Assembly: GCF_022965805.1 (NCBI RefSeq)
Contig: NC_133103.1
Coordinates: forward strand, 44,065,610-44,129,609
Origin: Primulina eburnea
Lineage: Eukaryota > Streptophyta > Magnoliopsida > Lamiales > Gesneriaceae
Length of the DNA stretch: 64,000 nucleotides
Direction of reading: 5' to 3'
Shown here: piece after piece, positions 33,015 to 44,133 of the stretch
How positions within the stretch are numbered: position 1 is the stretch's first letter
Layout: each line of letters starts with the position of its first letter
Notes under the pieces: model-generated
What the model saw: the letters and a program-made list of their open reading frames with translations, nothing else
The model's database searches: none
What the model was told of the DNA's origin: nothing
Position numbers and translations under genes: made by a program

Positions 33015-35909
33015 TGTAAGGTCCAAATTACAATGACATAATCTAATTGAAATCAAATATATGGAAAATGACAAATTAAACGTTTTTAATGGTATGAATT
33101 AATTATTATGTGCATGATTACATGTTTAAAATAGAGTTTTCTGTTAGAATGAATAAAACTGTGTTTTAAAAGTTATTCGAGACACGATCGAGGAATGAAG
33201 ACCGAGAACCTTATGAGGGAAAATATTTTTATTAAATAATTATTTTAAAGTTCTTGTGGTGTATTTCAAAATGAAATTTTCGAAAATGAGGTGTTTTTAT
33301 ATGTTGAGTCATATTTTAAAGCGGTAATCGATTTTCGATGAAAATAGGGACTTTTTTGAATTCGGCTAATATTTTCACAAAATTTCCTAAACAAAATATT
33401 TTAAATATTAAATAATAGGCTTAATGGGTCTAATGTACTAGGTTAATGGGCCTAAACTTGTACCGTTAGTTTTAATTAATAAATAAAGCCAAAAACCCTT
33501 CCCAAACCCCACATAACTCACGCCCCTACCCTAAAAGTACTAGGACTCTTCCTAGTTGAAGTACACGGCCACACACACACACAACTAAGGGTTTTCACGT
33601 GAACTTGGAGAAAATATTCAACAAGGGTCGCCTCTCCGCCAACGTTCCTCGCATCGCCAAGTTGTTTTCGTGCGTAATAAATGCAAAGGCATTCCTTAAT
33701 CTCTTTTTTCTCATCTATCACACCATATATATATTTGATGCATGTTTGCATGAAAAAAGTTTGAACCCTTGTATTATTTTCGTTTTTATGCCATAATATG
33801 CTAAGAAATCAAGTTTTTGTTATCCGAAACTTATGTTAACATTGCACAAAGGGACTTCCATGATAGGGGCAGCATAAGAGACAATTTCCAGTAGGTTTAA
33901 GGGTCACAAGAGACAGGGCTAAGGGTATGACAAGAGCTAGGGAAAGGCTTGAACGAAAATAAAGTCCTTAACGGCTAGGGTTCTTTGGCTAGGAGTCCTT
34001 GATGGCCACAGCTTATAGCTGTTGTTAGGGTGTGACTAGGAGACTTAAAGGGGCTGTAGGATGGTTCAAGGGGGGCTGCATGATTCTAGGTTCGAAGGGC
34101 TAGGTGATAGCGTGAGGAAAGTGGGGAGCCGCACATACCTTGGGATGGGTTTGAGGGGCTGCGGGTTGTATGCTTCTCAAGCTCGGTCTAGTAGGGTCCT
34201 AGGGTGGTCAACTATGGGCTGGTCGCGGTGGATAAGGGTTAGGGCCGAGGGTTGCATGGGTAGATGGCTAGGGTTTTCAAGTTAGGGAAAGGAAACTTCA
34301 GTAGCTGGTTTAGGCTTGTACAATGTTTTAATGGGCTTGAATTGGGTGTATATGGTTTAGTTAGGTGCTAATAATCTTTAGTTCAAGTTTGGTCAAATTT
34401 CGAGTCCATACGAGTCAAAACCGAGATGTACGTCTAGGTTTAAATACGAATTGAGAAATTAGTCGAGAAGCTTAAGTTTACGTGTAAGAAATATTTATGG
34501 GTGTATTATATGGTGTTCTGTTTAAGTTTGGAATGATTTGTGTCGTCGTTTTAAGGTCTAAGGATAAATTGGGAAAGTTAGGGTTTCAGGGGCAAAACAG
34601 TCATTTTACACCTGAAAAATGTTAAACGTCCTGTAAGTGCCCTGAATGCTGTAATAAATGTTAAAATGTTTATTTCAAATTTTTATGGAATTTTATGATG
34701 AATTGTTAATGCTAAAAGACATGTTGCATGCTTTGTTTAAAAGAAAAATGATTATATGTGCCTGAATTTTTATAAGTGGTGGAAATATGAAAAGTTGAAG
34801 GAGGTGAATTGATTGTGACCAATACGATGATATGTAATGCCAAGGCTCAGCTGACAGGTGAGAGTGTCGCTGATGTCCTCACCGCTCGGTACCGTGGTAA
34901 TACGTTGATAGATCCATCGACCTATAGCTATTACAAAAGTCACAATTGAGAATCTGAATTCAATAAAAAGGAAAACATATACTTATATGATGAAAAGAAA
35001 TATGATATGATATGTTGAAAGGAAAATGTTAAAGTTTATATTCATGAAAAGCTATTTTTTTTAAAGTATTTTCCCGTTGCTTTGAATGTATATGTAGGAC
35101 CGAGCGATTGCCACTTTACCAAAAGCTATAGCTAGTGGTAATGATGCAACTCAAATATTTTAAACCGCACAACAGCTCAAGCACCACCATTCGATCGTTC
35201 TACCGATCAGGTACAATTATTGCACCTAACAATCTCTCTCCCAATAATTGCACTCCTTGCAATAAATGGAATCGAACCCGTGACCTTGGCTCTGATACCA
35301 ATTGTAGGACCGAGCGCTTGACGCTTTACCCAAAAGCTATAGCTAGTGGTAATGGTGCAACTCAAATCTTTTAAATCACACAATAGCTCAAGCACCACGG
35401 TTCGATCGCTCTACCAAGCAGGGACAATTATTGCACCCAACAGTATATATATTACTTAATATCATGCTTAAGGTTTCCTGAGTCAATAGACTCACTAGGC
35501 GTGATCGATGCAGGTGAGCATGAGATTGATATTAATGGAGGTCTTGATGGTTGAACTAGCTGGACTAAAGGTGCACACAACCCGATGACCGTCGTTAGTT
35601 TTCCGCAAATAAAATTACGTTTATGATTTATGATTACTTAAATATTTTTATGATTTAAGATGCTTTTGAGAGTTTTCGAGAGGATGTTAGAGTTAAGTTT
35701 TTTTTTGAAATAATTTTAGTTTAGGTTGGTTGACGTTTACGATTTTATGCTTTGAATTACTTTCTCTTGGATTTTTAATTAATAATTGATTGGTTTATTT
35801 TAAGTGGTACAAAAGTACTTAGAATATAATTATGTACATTTCGACCGAAAGTAGTAGGAAGGAATTTTTTTTAGTATATTTTAATGAAAAACGAGTAGTG
35901 GAAATTTCA
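33015..35909 (+). repeat. Gypsy LTR, probably the 5' LTR of the gag at 36.3 kb
   Basis: 2895 bp from TGTAAGGTCC to GTAGTGGAAATTTCA. Both ends match by family resemblance the solo LTRs at 20527-23081 and 42262-46713. No matching TSD flanks it (tattc against tcatt). A PBS-like site and a gag frame follow downstream, so it is more likely the 5' LTR of a dismembered element than a solo LTR. A TRIM is nested at 35093-35442. Confidence 0.75.
35093..35442 (-). mobile_element. TRIM element (terminal-repeat retrotransposon in miniature)
   Basis: 350 bp with two LTRs of 139 and 140 bp (35093-35231, 35303-35442; ends tgtaggacc / aaca) and a perfect TSD gtata (35088-35092, 35443-35447). The 71-bp interior holds gctctgatacca (35289-35300, a PBS in minus sense) and, next to the other LTR, ctctctccc, a PPT in minus sense. 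It has no coding capacity and depends on enzymes of other elements. The interior also contains, in minus sense, GGTTCGATTCC, which fits the Pol III B-box consensus. Confidence 0.95.
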
Positions 35910-35963
35910 TCATTTATTGTAAGTATAAAATAATAATTGATATTTCAAGTCAGTAATCATAGG

Positions 35964-35975
35964 TGGTATAAGAGA
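35964..35975 (+). other. Degenerate primer-binding site
   Basis: tggtataagaga, two mismatches from TGGTATCAGAGC, about 55 bases after the LTR end. The distance is larger than usual, so some change at the LTR end is implied. It supports reading the 33.0-kb LTR as a 5' LTR. The remaining leader to 36301 shows nothing else. Confidence 0.45.
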
Positions 35976-36301
35976 CTCCCAGGTTTATCCCGAATTCTTT
36001 CGGGTGATTGAATAAAATCCATAAAGGTTTATATTTTAAGGCTTTTATGGATTTGACTTATAATGAAAGCCTATGGTATTTACTGGTATGTTCAGACCTT
36101 CTGAATAATGAATATAAAATATTAGCCTTAGTTTGACCCAAAAACTAAGGATTACATGATAACGAATTTGGATTTAAGGCGAATATTGAATGTCAAAGAG
36201 TGTTGATAGTATTGTACGGAATTTATTTTAAATTGATATTTGATTTACATCCTCAAGAAGTCCTGTTTTAAAATGACAACAATTTAAATTTTTTTCTTAG
36301 G

Positions 36302-37018
36302 ATGGCTTCGTCAAGAAATAGTTTACGAGCTAGGAATCAAGATGAACCATCTTCAATTGCAAGACGAAATAACTCCTCCAACCGTCATGAAGACTATCGT
36401 TCAGAGAATATTGAAAATCAAGAAGAGGATCAATGTATTCCACTTCTGGAGAATAATCCAAAAAATATGTTTGATGTATTTCAGCAAGTTATGTAGTTCT
36501 ATTAGCAACCACCAGGGAGATGCTTTGGCGAAAATAATTGAGGTCTTCAAAGATTTGAAGATTCAAGTGATCGAACTCTTGAAAGATTCCTTAGGTTCCA
36601 TCTATCCAAGTTTTACGCACCCTGATGCACAACAAGATGAAGAATGACTAATCAAATTTGAAAATATTTTCTTTGTTCTTAAAAACTCGGAGAGACTAAA
36701 AGTGAACTTTGCTTCAAGGGGCAACACATAGCTGATGGAGAGTCATTGATCATCAGTGGAAGAAAAACAAGACTCTCAAAACCTAATCTAACATAATGTG
36801 AGGTTTTGAGGAAAAATACATCGCCCAGGTGATACTTAACACACGAGAACACAAATTCATAGAACTAGTACAAGATTCTATGATGGTGACACAATAATTT
36901 AAGACCAATATAGTATGATGGACTAGGCGAGACATAATTCCACCATTTGATTCACTACGCTCCTCATTACCTGAAAGATGAGACCAAAAAACAAATAAAT
37001 TTGTTGAAGGTCTCAACC
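36302..37018 (+). pseudogene. Gypsy gag fragment, N-terminal part
   Basis: The ATG at 36302 opens a polar N-terminus (MASSRNSLRARNQDEPSS) that breaks near 36494. An overlapping frame runs to 36647 (DLKIQVIELLKDSLG). Degenerate capsid-like sequence continues to 37018 with many stops. The element at 37019 splits it; pieces continue at 42080 and, after another insertion, at 46714 with a zinc knuckle. Called gag from that knuckle and from its position after an LTR and PBS. Confidence 0.55.
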
Positions 37019-37823
37019 TGATGCGATCATGGTAGGCCAAGCCCCAAGGGAAGCATGGTATCCTTTGGAGTTGTCGGAACGACCAATCACGAGGGGGCGA
37101 ATGAAGAAGTTCAAGGACACATTGAATGGGCTCATGAGCAATCAAGTAGAACTTGATAGCAAGGTGACATGTCCCTAGGGGTTCGTGATTCACGGGAGCA
37201 AGTGAGGGATTCAGTGGAATGCAGTTCAAGTGCTAAAATATGAAGAAAATGACTCTGGACCAGAAGCCTCCGCACTAGGGCGGCCAAACTTCACCGCCCC
37301 AGCGTGCCTGTCCAGAAAGCCTCGCGCTAGGGCGGCCAAACTTCGCCGTCCCAGCGCGCCGCAGCTAAGAAAATTATTTCTTTCCTTATTTAGAGTTTTA
37401 ATTATCTTGGTAACTAAATTTTGATATCTTTTTGATATGTAAACATATGATGGACGAAAATTAACACACAATTCAGATTTTTATTGATTGAATATCAAAC
37501 CTTTGAGATTTTTCTCTCAACTTTCAAGGCTCTTGCATTGTTCTTCAAAATCAAACTTATCAAAGTTTTACTTTGTGGCGTTTGTCGATCGTTCTTACGC
37601 GCATTGTCAAAGACGAGTTCTTTGAAGGTTCGTCATAATATCGGTTGTTTATTTACTGATTATTTGATGCTAAACTTTTCATAGTTTAGAGCTGAAAATC
37701 ACACACACACACACACTTGATTCAAAAGATCGGGACAACAACGATTCCTTGTTCATTATTGAATTGAGGGCGCGATTCTAAATTAATCGTGTTTTCTATA
37801 TATTAGTACGAGGATTCACATCA
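37019..37823 (+). repeat. 5' LTR of gag-only element
   Basis: 805 bp. Contains two GC-rich hairpin units of the type gcgctagggcgg...ccgccccagcgc at about 37265-37362 and a CA microsatellite near 37700-37718. Its first 200 bp match the sequence that encodes the polyprotein tail in the 3' LTR. Confidence 0.93.
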
Positions 37824-37825
37824 TT

Positions 37826-37837
37826 TGATATCAGAGC
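37826..37837 (+). other. Primer-binding site of gag-only element
   Basis: tgatatcagagc, one mismatch from the tRNA-Met type PBS, two bases after the LTR. Confidence 0.85.
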
Positions 37838-38411
37838 TTATGTTCATTGAATTCAAGTAAGTTATCGCATTATTATCTCGTTCTATTGTCTGATCTGTTA
37901 TCGTTTCGTTTTTTCAGATCTATCCTTTTAGTATATCGTTCTTAGTCCGTTTTTGAAATTTTTGGTGATTTTTTTGTTGGGATTTTCGAGGAAGTACTCA
38001 GGAAAAAAAATACCAAAAATCCGAAAATTCACTAATATTTCTTTTTGGTATTTTGTTCTATTCCTTTTTGTGAGTCATATACAAGTGTCTCACACAGTCA
38101 AAAAAAATTTATCTTCAAATTGCTTGTCTACGCAGTCTAAGTGAGTCGATCACAATTGTTCACAAGTTGGACTTGATTGTTTGATATACAAATACAAAGC
38201 TTGAGCACACTTTCGAGAATACTATCAAATTTGAGTGAAAAAACTTGAGTGCGAGTGAATTTTCTTTGGAGTGAACGGTGAGTATTTGTTGTGAGCAAAA
38301 AAATAAGAGAGGAGAGACGAGTGAATTTCTTTGAGTGATCGTGAGCATTTGGGTGAGGAATATCTTTTATTTCTACTAACATTTTCTTGCAGGTACAAAT
38401 CTGAAATTTAA

Positions 38412-39806
38412 ATGGAGAGGGAGGTAGAAGATAATTCAAACCAAGAGTTGTCTAAGTTCCAAATGGAGACCTTATTCGGTCATTTTAGTAAGATGACGAG
38501 GAACGAATTAGAGCCCTTACATGAGAGGTTGGATAAGCTTGAAGTGAGTACTAGTGGGAGTAAGAATAAGCCTAAAGATGTAGGTAGAGGAGGAGAATAA
38601 GAGGAAGAATATGATTTTGGAGGAGATGAGGAGAGCCAAAATGAGAATTGGGGTAGGAATGGAAGAGGTAAAGGATTTGGTAGAGGAAAAAGAGAAGTCG
38701 TACGTGGTACATATGATGGGAATAGGGAAGATGGTAACATGGGTAGTATTAAGATGAAAATTCCTTCATTCCATGGGAAATCTCCGGATGCGTACTTAGA
38801 ACGAGAAAAGAGGGTAGAGTTTGTGTTTGAATGTCACCACTACTCCGAACAAAAGAAGGTTAGGTTGGCGGTGATTGAATTTCTAGACTATGCTCTCATT
38901 TGGTGGGATCAATTAGTGACCAAAAGAAGGAGGTATAATGAGAGACCCATTGAAACTTGGGATGAGATGAAGAGGGTCATGAGGAAGAGGTTTGTGCCCA
39001 ATCACTATTATAGGGAGATGTTTAAGAGGCTACAAACTTTGAAGCAAGGATTAAAGAGTGTTGAGGATTACTATAAGGAGATGGAAGTAGTCATGATTAG
39101 GGTCAATATTGAGGAAGATAGTGAGGCGACGATGGCTTGTTTTCTTTGTGGTTTGAACAGGGAAATACAGGATCGAGTGGAGCTTAGGCACTACTTGGAC
39201 CTAGACGAGATGGTGAAAATGGCCATAAAAGTGGAACAACAACTCAAGAGACGAGGAGTTGGCCGCACCAATCAAACTGGGGGTTCAGCATCTTCTTGGC
39301 GGTCAAATGTGGTAAAACGTGAGGAGAATAAGATGGCGACCAAGCCCAAGGTTGAGACCAGACAAGAGGCGCCTAAACAAGGAGTGCAAGGTAAATTTGA
39401 AACTCCTCATACTCGATCTAGAGATACTAAATGTTTTAGGTTTCAATGGTTGGGTCATATTTCTAGTGAATGTCCTAATAAAAGGGTAATGATTTTAAAT
39501 GACTATGGTGAGTATGAGTCTCAAAGTGAGGAAGATGACGAGGATGATGAGATGCCTATGTTAGAGGATCCTGATGAGGGATATGAGGCGGTTGTAGGTG
39601 AAGCACTAGTGACTAGGCATATCATGAGTGCCCAAGTCAAGGAGGAGAAGACTAACCAAAGGGAGAACTTGTTCCACACTAGATGTTTTGTGAATAACAA
39701 GGTTTGCAATCTTATCATAGATGGGGGAATTTGCACCAATGTGGCTAGTAGTGAGATGGTGGAGAAATTGGGTTTACCTACATTGAAGCATCCTCAAACC
39801 ATATAG
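38412..39806 (+). pseudogene. Gag with zinc-knuckle remnant and protease-like end
   Basis: The frame opens at ATG 38412 (MEREVEDNSNQELSKFQME), meets one TAA at 38598-38600, and is then open from 38603 to the stop at 39804-39806. A Gly/Arg-rich linker precedes the Retrotrans_gag core (IPSFHGKSPDAYLE, LDYALIWWDQL, MRKRFVPNHYYREMF). The knuckle reads CFRFQWLGHISSECP: the second Cys of CX2C is Phe, so zinc binding is probably lost. At the end NLIIDGGICTNVASSEMVEKL resembles the protease start with Asp-Gly-Gly. Only one stop in 1.4 kb suggests recent activity of the gag. Confidence 0.88.
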
Positions 39807-39816
39807 GCTTCAATGG

Positions 39817-40662
39817 TTGAATGATTTTGCGGAGGTGAAGGAGACAAAACAAGCTTTGGTTTCTTTTTCGATTGGGAAGTATGATGATGAGGTATTGTGT
39901 GAGGTGGTGCCAATGCATGCTTGTCATATCTTGTTGGGTAGACCTTGGCAGTATAATAGGAAAGTGACACATGATGGTTTCAAGAATAGGTACTCATTTG
40001 TCCTAAACAAAGAACCGGTTGTATTACTCTCCTTGTCCCCAAAAAAAATATTTGAGGATCAATTAAAGAAAAGAAAAATAGATGAGGTCGAAAAAATGAT
40101 TGTTCAAAAAAGTGAGATTTCCTTAGAGAAAGAAAGAGATATGGTCGAAAGAAAGAGTGAACAAAATGGTGATATGATCATAGAAAAGAAAAGAGAGAGA
40201 GGAAAAGAGGCTAAAGAGAAAAAAAAAGAAAAAAAAAATAATTTGAAGGCCCAAAAGAGTGAAAAGAGTGAGGTTGAGAGTTGTTTATTCTTGCATAAAC
40301 CATTTCATGTACCTTTGTACAAGGTGGTTTATTCTTATTGTGATGATATAGCCGGTTCAATCCAGAGCATTGTTAACACTTCTTTGCAGGATTCTAGTAG
40401 TGTGATGATGATGAGGAGAGCGAATGTTGATGGTACAAAAATGCCGTGGGGAGATCCATATGATGTTGATACCAATCATCGTGAGGTAAGGGTAGTTGAC
40501 GCCGCAACGACTATGAGGTATAACCGTGACTTATCCTTTTTGCCTAAGTGTCTTAGAATTGTGGATGATAATATATTTCATGAATCAAATTCCACTGTTA
40601 TTGATTTTGAGTCTTCAAAAAATTGTCAAATTGATGAGACTTTTGTTGTGGAAATGACATGA
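39817..40662 (+). pseudogene. Protease C-terminal region and Lys/Glu-rich linker
   Basis: Continues the protease-like fold in another frame (EVLCEVVPMHACHILLGRPW, with the LLGRPW motif) after a stop and frameshift at 39804-39817. It is followed by a strongly charged Lys/Glu linker (40070-40270) and sequence with no recognised pol domain. RT should start soon after this linker in an autonomous relative but is absent. Confidence 0.75.
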
Positions 40663-41378
40663 TTGCGTTGGTAGTAAACTCATATGAGGTGATAAATGAA
40701 AGCATGGTTAGTACATTTAGTGTGTCACATTTGCATGATTTATACTTGGCTGGTGATTTTGAAAGGTGCATGATAGAATATGATAATTCCTCCATTCATG
40801 ATGGAAGTATGTTTAAAGAGAATAAATTCTTCCTTCTATATTCATTGCATGAGGTAAATTTTATCCCTAGTGAACTGTGGATGCACACGTGTATGGATCT
40901 TATTTTTGTGTTAACTAGGTCTAAGAAGGGGAAGAATCTGATATTTGTGATACTTAATCATATTTTATCATTTGATGTCATTTATTATTTGGTGTATGTT
41001 GAGGTTGGTGATTTGATAGTGAAGGAATCTTTGGAGTGGGAGTTCAAAACGTTGATGGAGTATGAGGGCGATAGCACCTACAGAGTTGCGTTTAAAGGTA
41101 AGCATGTCGGTCATATAATCTTTGTTATTACTAACTTGCCTCATTTTTGTGTAGGTAGCAAAGATTTGAGGACAAATCATTTTCAAGAAGGGGATGATGA
41201 TGCGATCATGGTAGGCCAAGCCCCAAGGGAAGCATGGTATCCTTTGGAGTTGTCGGAACGACCAATCACGAGGGGGCGAATGAAGAAATTCAAGGACACA
41301 TTGAATGGGCTCATGAACAATCAAGTAGAACTAGATAGGAAGGAGACAAGTCCCGAGGGGTTCGTGATTCACGGTTGA
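40659..41378 (+). pseudogene. Polyprotein C-terminal remnant reading into the 3' LTR
   Basis: A 239-codon ORF with no RT or integrase motif. From about 41035 it resembles the end of gypsy polyproteins (DLRTNHFQEGDDD near 41164-41200) and crosses into the LTR, where LSERPITRGRMKKFKDTLNG is encoded. Its stop lies inside the LTR at 41376-41378. The origin of the first 350 bp is unknown. Confidence 0.6.
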
Positions 41379-42074
41379 AAGTGCGGGAGTCAGTGGAATG
41401 CGGTTCAAGTGCTAAAATATGAAGAAAATGACTCTTGACCAGAAGCCTCAGCGCTAGGGCGGCCAAGCTTCCCCGCCCAGCGCCAAACATTCTATCTGAA
41501 GCGAAGATTTCCAGAACTTCTCGCGCTAGGGCGGCCAAACTTCACCGCCCCAACGCGCCTGTCCAGAAAGCCTCGCGCTAGGGCGGCCAAACTTCATCGC
41601 CCCAGCGCGCCGCAGCCTAGAAAATTACTTATTTCCTTATCTAGAGTTTTAATTATCTTGGTAACTAGATTTTGATATCTTTTTGATATGTAAACATATG
41701 ATGGACGAAAATTAACACACAATTCAGATTTTTATTGATTGGATATCAAACTTTTGAGATTTTTTTCTCTCAACTTTCAAGGCTCTTGCTTTGTTCTTCA
41801 GAATCAAACTTATCAAAGTTTTACTTTGTGGCGTTTGTCGATCGTTCTTACGCGGACTGTCAAAGACGAGTTCTTTGAAGGTTAGTCATAATTTTTGTTG
41901 TTTATTTCGTGATTATTTGTTGCTAAACTTTTCACAGTTTAGATGTGAAAATCACACATACACACACTTGATTCAAAAGATCGGGACAACAAGGATTCCT
42001 TGTTTTTTATTGAATTGAGAGCGCGATTCTAAATTAATCGTGTTTGCTATTTATTCGTACGAGGATTCACATCA
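41198..42074 (+). repeat. 3' LTR of gag-only element
   Basis: 877 bp, preceded by a caagaagggga purine tract. It carries three GC-rich hairpin units at about 41448-41612 against two in the 5' LTR, which accounts for most of the length difference. Confidence 0.93.
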
Positions 42075-42261
42075 CAACCTTGATATTTATTGGCAACCTT
42101 ATCTACCAAAGTTACATATTATAATACTATGGTCAATTAAGCACTACGAATAGAAATGGAGATCAAATTTCTATTTAGGAGAGAAGAAGGCGAAAGAAAT
42201 TACGAGATCCCGAACTCCATTGAAACCAATAGTCGGAAAAGGAGTCCTGGAAAAGAGATCA
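42075..42261 (+). pseudogene. Interrupted gypsy gag, middle fragment
   Basis: Short non-LTR stretch between the caacc TSD and the next LTR. It should continue the fragment ending at 37018 and resume at 46714. Heavily degenerate; no motif of its own. Confidence 0.45.
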
Positions 42262-44133
42262 TGTAACGTCCGAAAAACCAATCTACGTAAACCACATGCA
42301 TGTAAACTTATTTTAATTGATTAATTATTATATTTAATTGATTTTAAATGCTAGCATGATATTTATTAAATGATTAAAGGTATGACTGCATGATTAAATG
42401 ATAATATGATATGATTTCATGAAATTGAAGGATTTTACCCGAATATTCGATAATAGGTAGGGGAAAAGAGATCGGGGACCACCAAGATGAGAACATTTAT
42501 TTTTCATTAAATAATTGCAAGGCTTCCCAATATGATTAAAAATGATTTAATTTTCCTAAAAATATTATATTTCGAATTATTTTACGAGTGAGCTCGATTG
42601 TTCCCGAGAAGCCTATTTTGGGAAAACAAGGAGTTTTTAAAAGGTCAAAATATTATTTTTGGTAAACTAATTTTATAAAAATTTATGCTTCAGTTAAATA
42701 AGAGTTATTGAGCCCAATTTAATTAAATTAAGTAGGCTCCATTACCCTTAAGCTTGCAAGCCCAAAACTCAAGCCCACTAGCATGTTGATTAAATTATAA
42801 ATAAGGACTCCTAGGCTTTCTAAACACCATAATTCACATCCATAAGCTGAAAACACCCAGCACACACACGAGAAATTTCGAAATCAAGGTTGGGAAGAAA
42901 AGCTAGGATTCTACGTCGTTCGGTCGTCCAATTTCGCACCCTCGCCAACGATCGTTTAGTCGAGTGTTATAAACGCAAAGGCACATTTTTAAACTATTTT
43001 AAACATCATATAAATCATAATATGCATGATTTAATTGTTTATGCTAAGATTCCTAGCCGAAGTAGGAACTCATAGCACCATGGAGAGCAATAACATGCGC
43101 GGCCATAGTACTTGTTTCAGGTGGCTCGTTGCTAGGGCTGGGTGGCTCGGGGTTGGTCCAGTAGGGTCAATGGAGGTTGGCCAGTGGTTGGGTCATGGGT
43201 TGGTGCAGGGTGGCTCGAAGTGGGCTTGAGCTTAGCGTGGTAGAGTAGCTTAGGCGCGCAGCTGCTGGTTTCTCGAACTGGTGGCTCGCTGCATGGGTTC
43301 AGTGGCTTGGGCTGGTCTTGGCTGGGTCTGGGCATGGTACAGGGTCGGTTAGGGTCAGGTGGGCTTGGTGGTGGCTCGAGTAGAAGTGTCCTAGGTTGGT
43401 TAGGAGTCCTTGGGCGAGAAAGCTTAAAGAGTGCAGTTTGGGTCCTTGTTCCAGGAGGCTTGTCAATGGGTTAGTGTCAGGTTGGGTCAGGGTCGGCCAG
43501 TATGGTGCCTAGATGGGAAGAAAATATTAAATTTTGAATTTATAGGGATATTAAACGTCTCACGAATCGTTAATTAAAGAATTAATTAAAAAGTCTCGAT
43601 TTAAGCTGAATAAGAATTAGATTTAAGCATAAATAATTATTTGGGATATGCTCATGTCATTAAAAGTAAGAAAAAGATAAACTAGAGAGATTTTACGTCT
43701 AGGGGCAAAACAGTCATTTTACACTTGAAAATTACGTAAAAGCTTGGTAGCGTCGCGAAGGATTATAATGCATGTTAAATGATATTTTATGATTTAAAAT
43801 GATGATTTTGATGAAAATATGATATTTTATGATTTATGGTAAAGCTGTGGAATTTTTACTGTTAAAATGCTATTTTTTGAAAATTATGATATTTTACGCT
43901 TCTAAAAGAAAATGAAAAATATTTTGAGGAATGTGAATTGACTGTGACAAAAGATATGATATATGATTTTGGTGGGATATCGTGAGGGCCAAGTCCCCAG
44001 AGGGACCCCGTTTACGGGACAAGGCCCCAGAGGGACCCTGACGATCGTATTTCCACGGTGGAGCCTAGTGCTCACCCCTATTAGCCATGTGGAGCTGAAA
44101 ACTGATCAGTCGACCAAAAGATAAAAGCTAGTC

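Larger units (their letters stand above)
37019..42074 (+). mobile_element. Non-autonomous gag-only LTR element (TR-GAG-like)
   Basis: 5056 bp with LTRs 37019-37823 and 41198-42074 (ends TGATG/CATCA), perfect TSD caacc (37014-37018, 42075-42079), PBS at 37826 and a purine-rich tract before the 3' LTR. It encodes gag and a protease-like segment but no RT, RNase H or integrase: the stretch 40300-41197 carries other sequence, ending in the DLRTNHFQEG-type tail usual for gypsy polyproteins. It must have used enzymes from another gypsy element. Confidence 0.92.

Noticed and set aside
34061..34285. Gly/Arg/Ser-rich ORF
   Set aside because: Falls inside a gypsy LTR in a GC-richer patch; no homologue recognised and not shared in frame with the related LTR in intron 3.
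35281..35302. Possible tRNA gene (tRNA-Met 3' end and B-box-like sequence)
   Set aside because: Only the 3'-half resemblance is present, without an A box or cloverleaf; it is a PBS inside a TRIM. The gctctgatacca sites at 4144 and 16570 are PBSs too.
33010..35914. 33.0-kb LTR as a solo LTR with TSD
   Set aside because: Flanks tattc and tcatt do not match; a PBS-like site and gag follow, so a 5' LTR is more likely.
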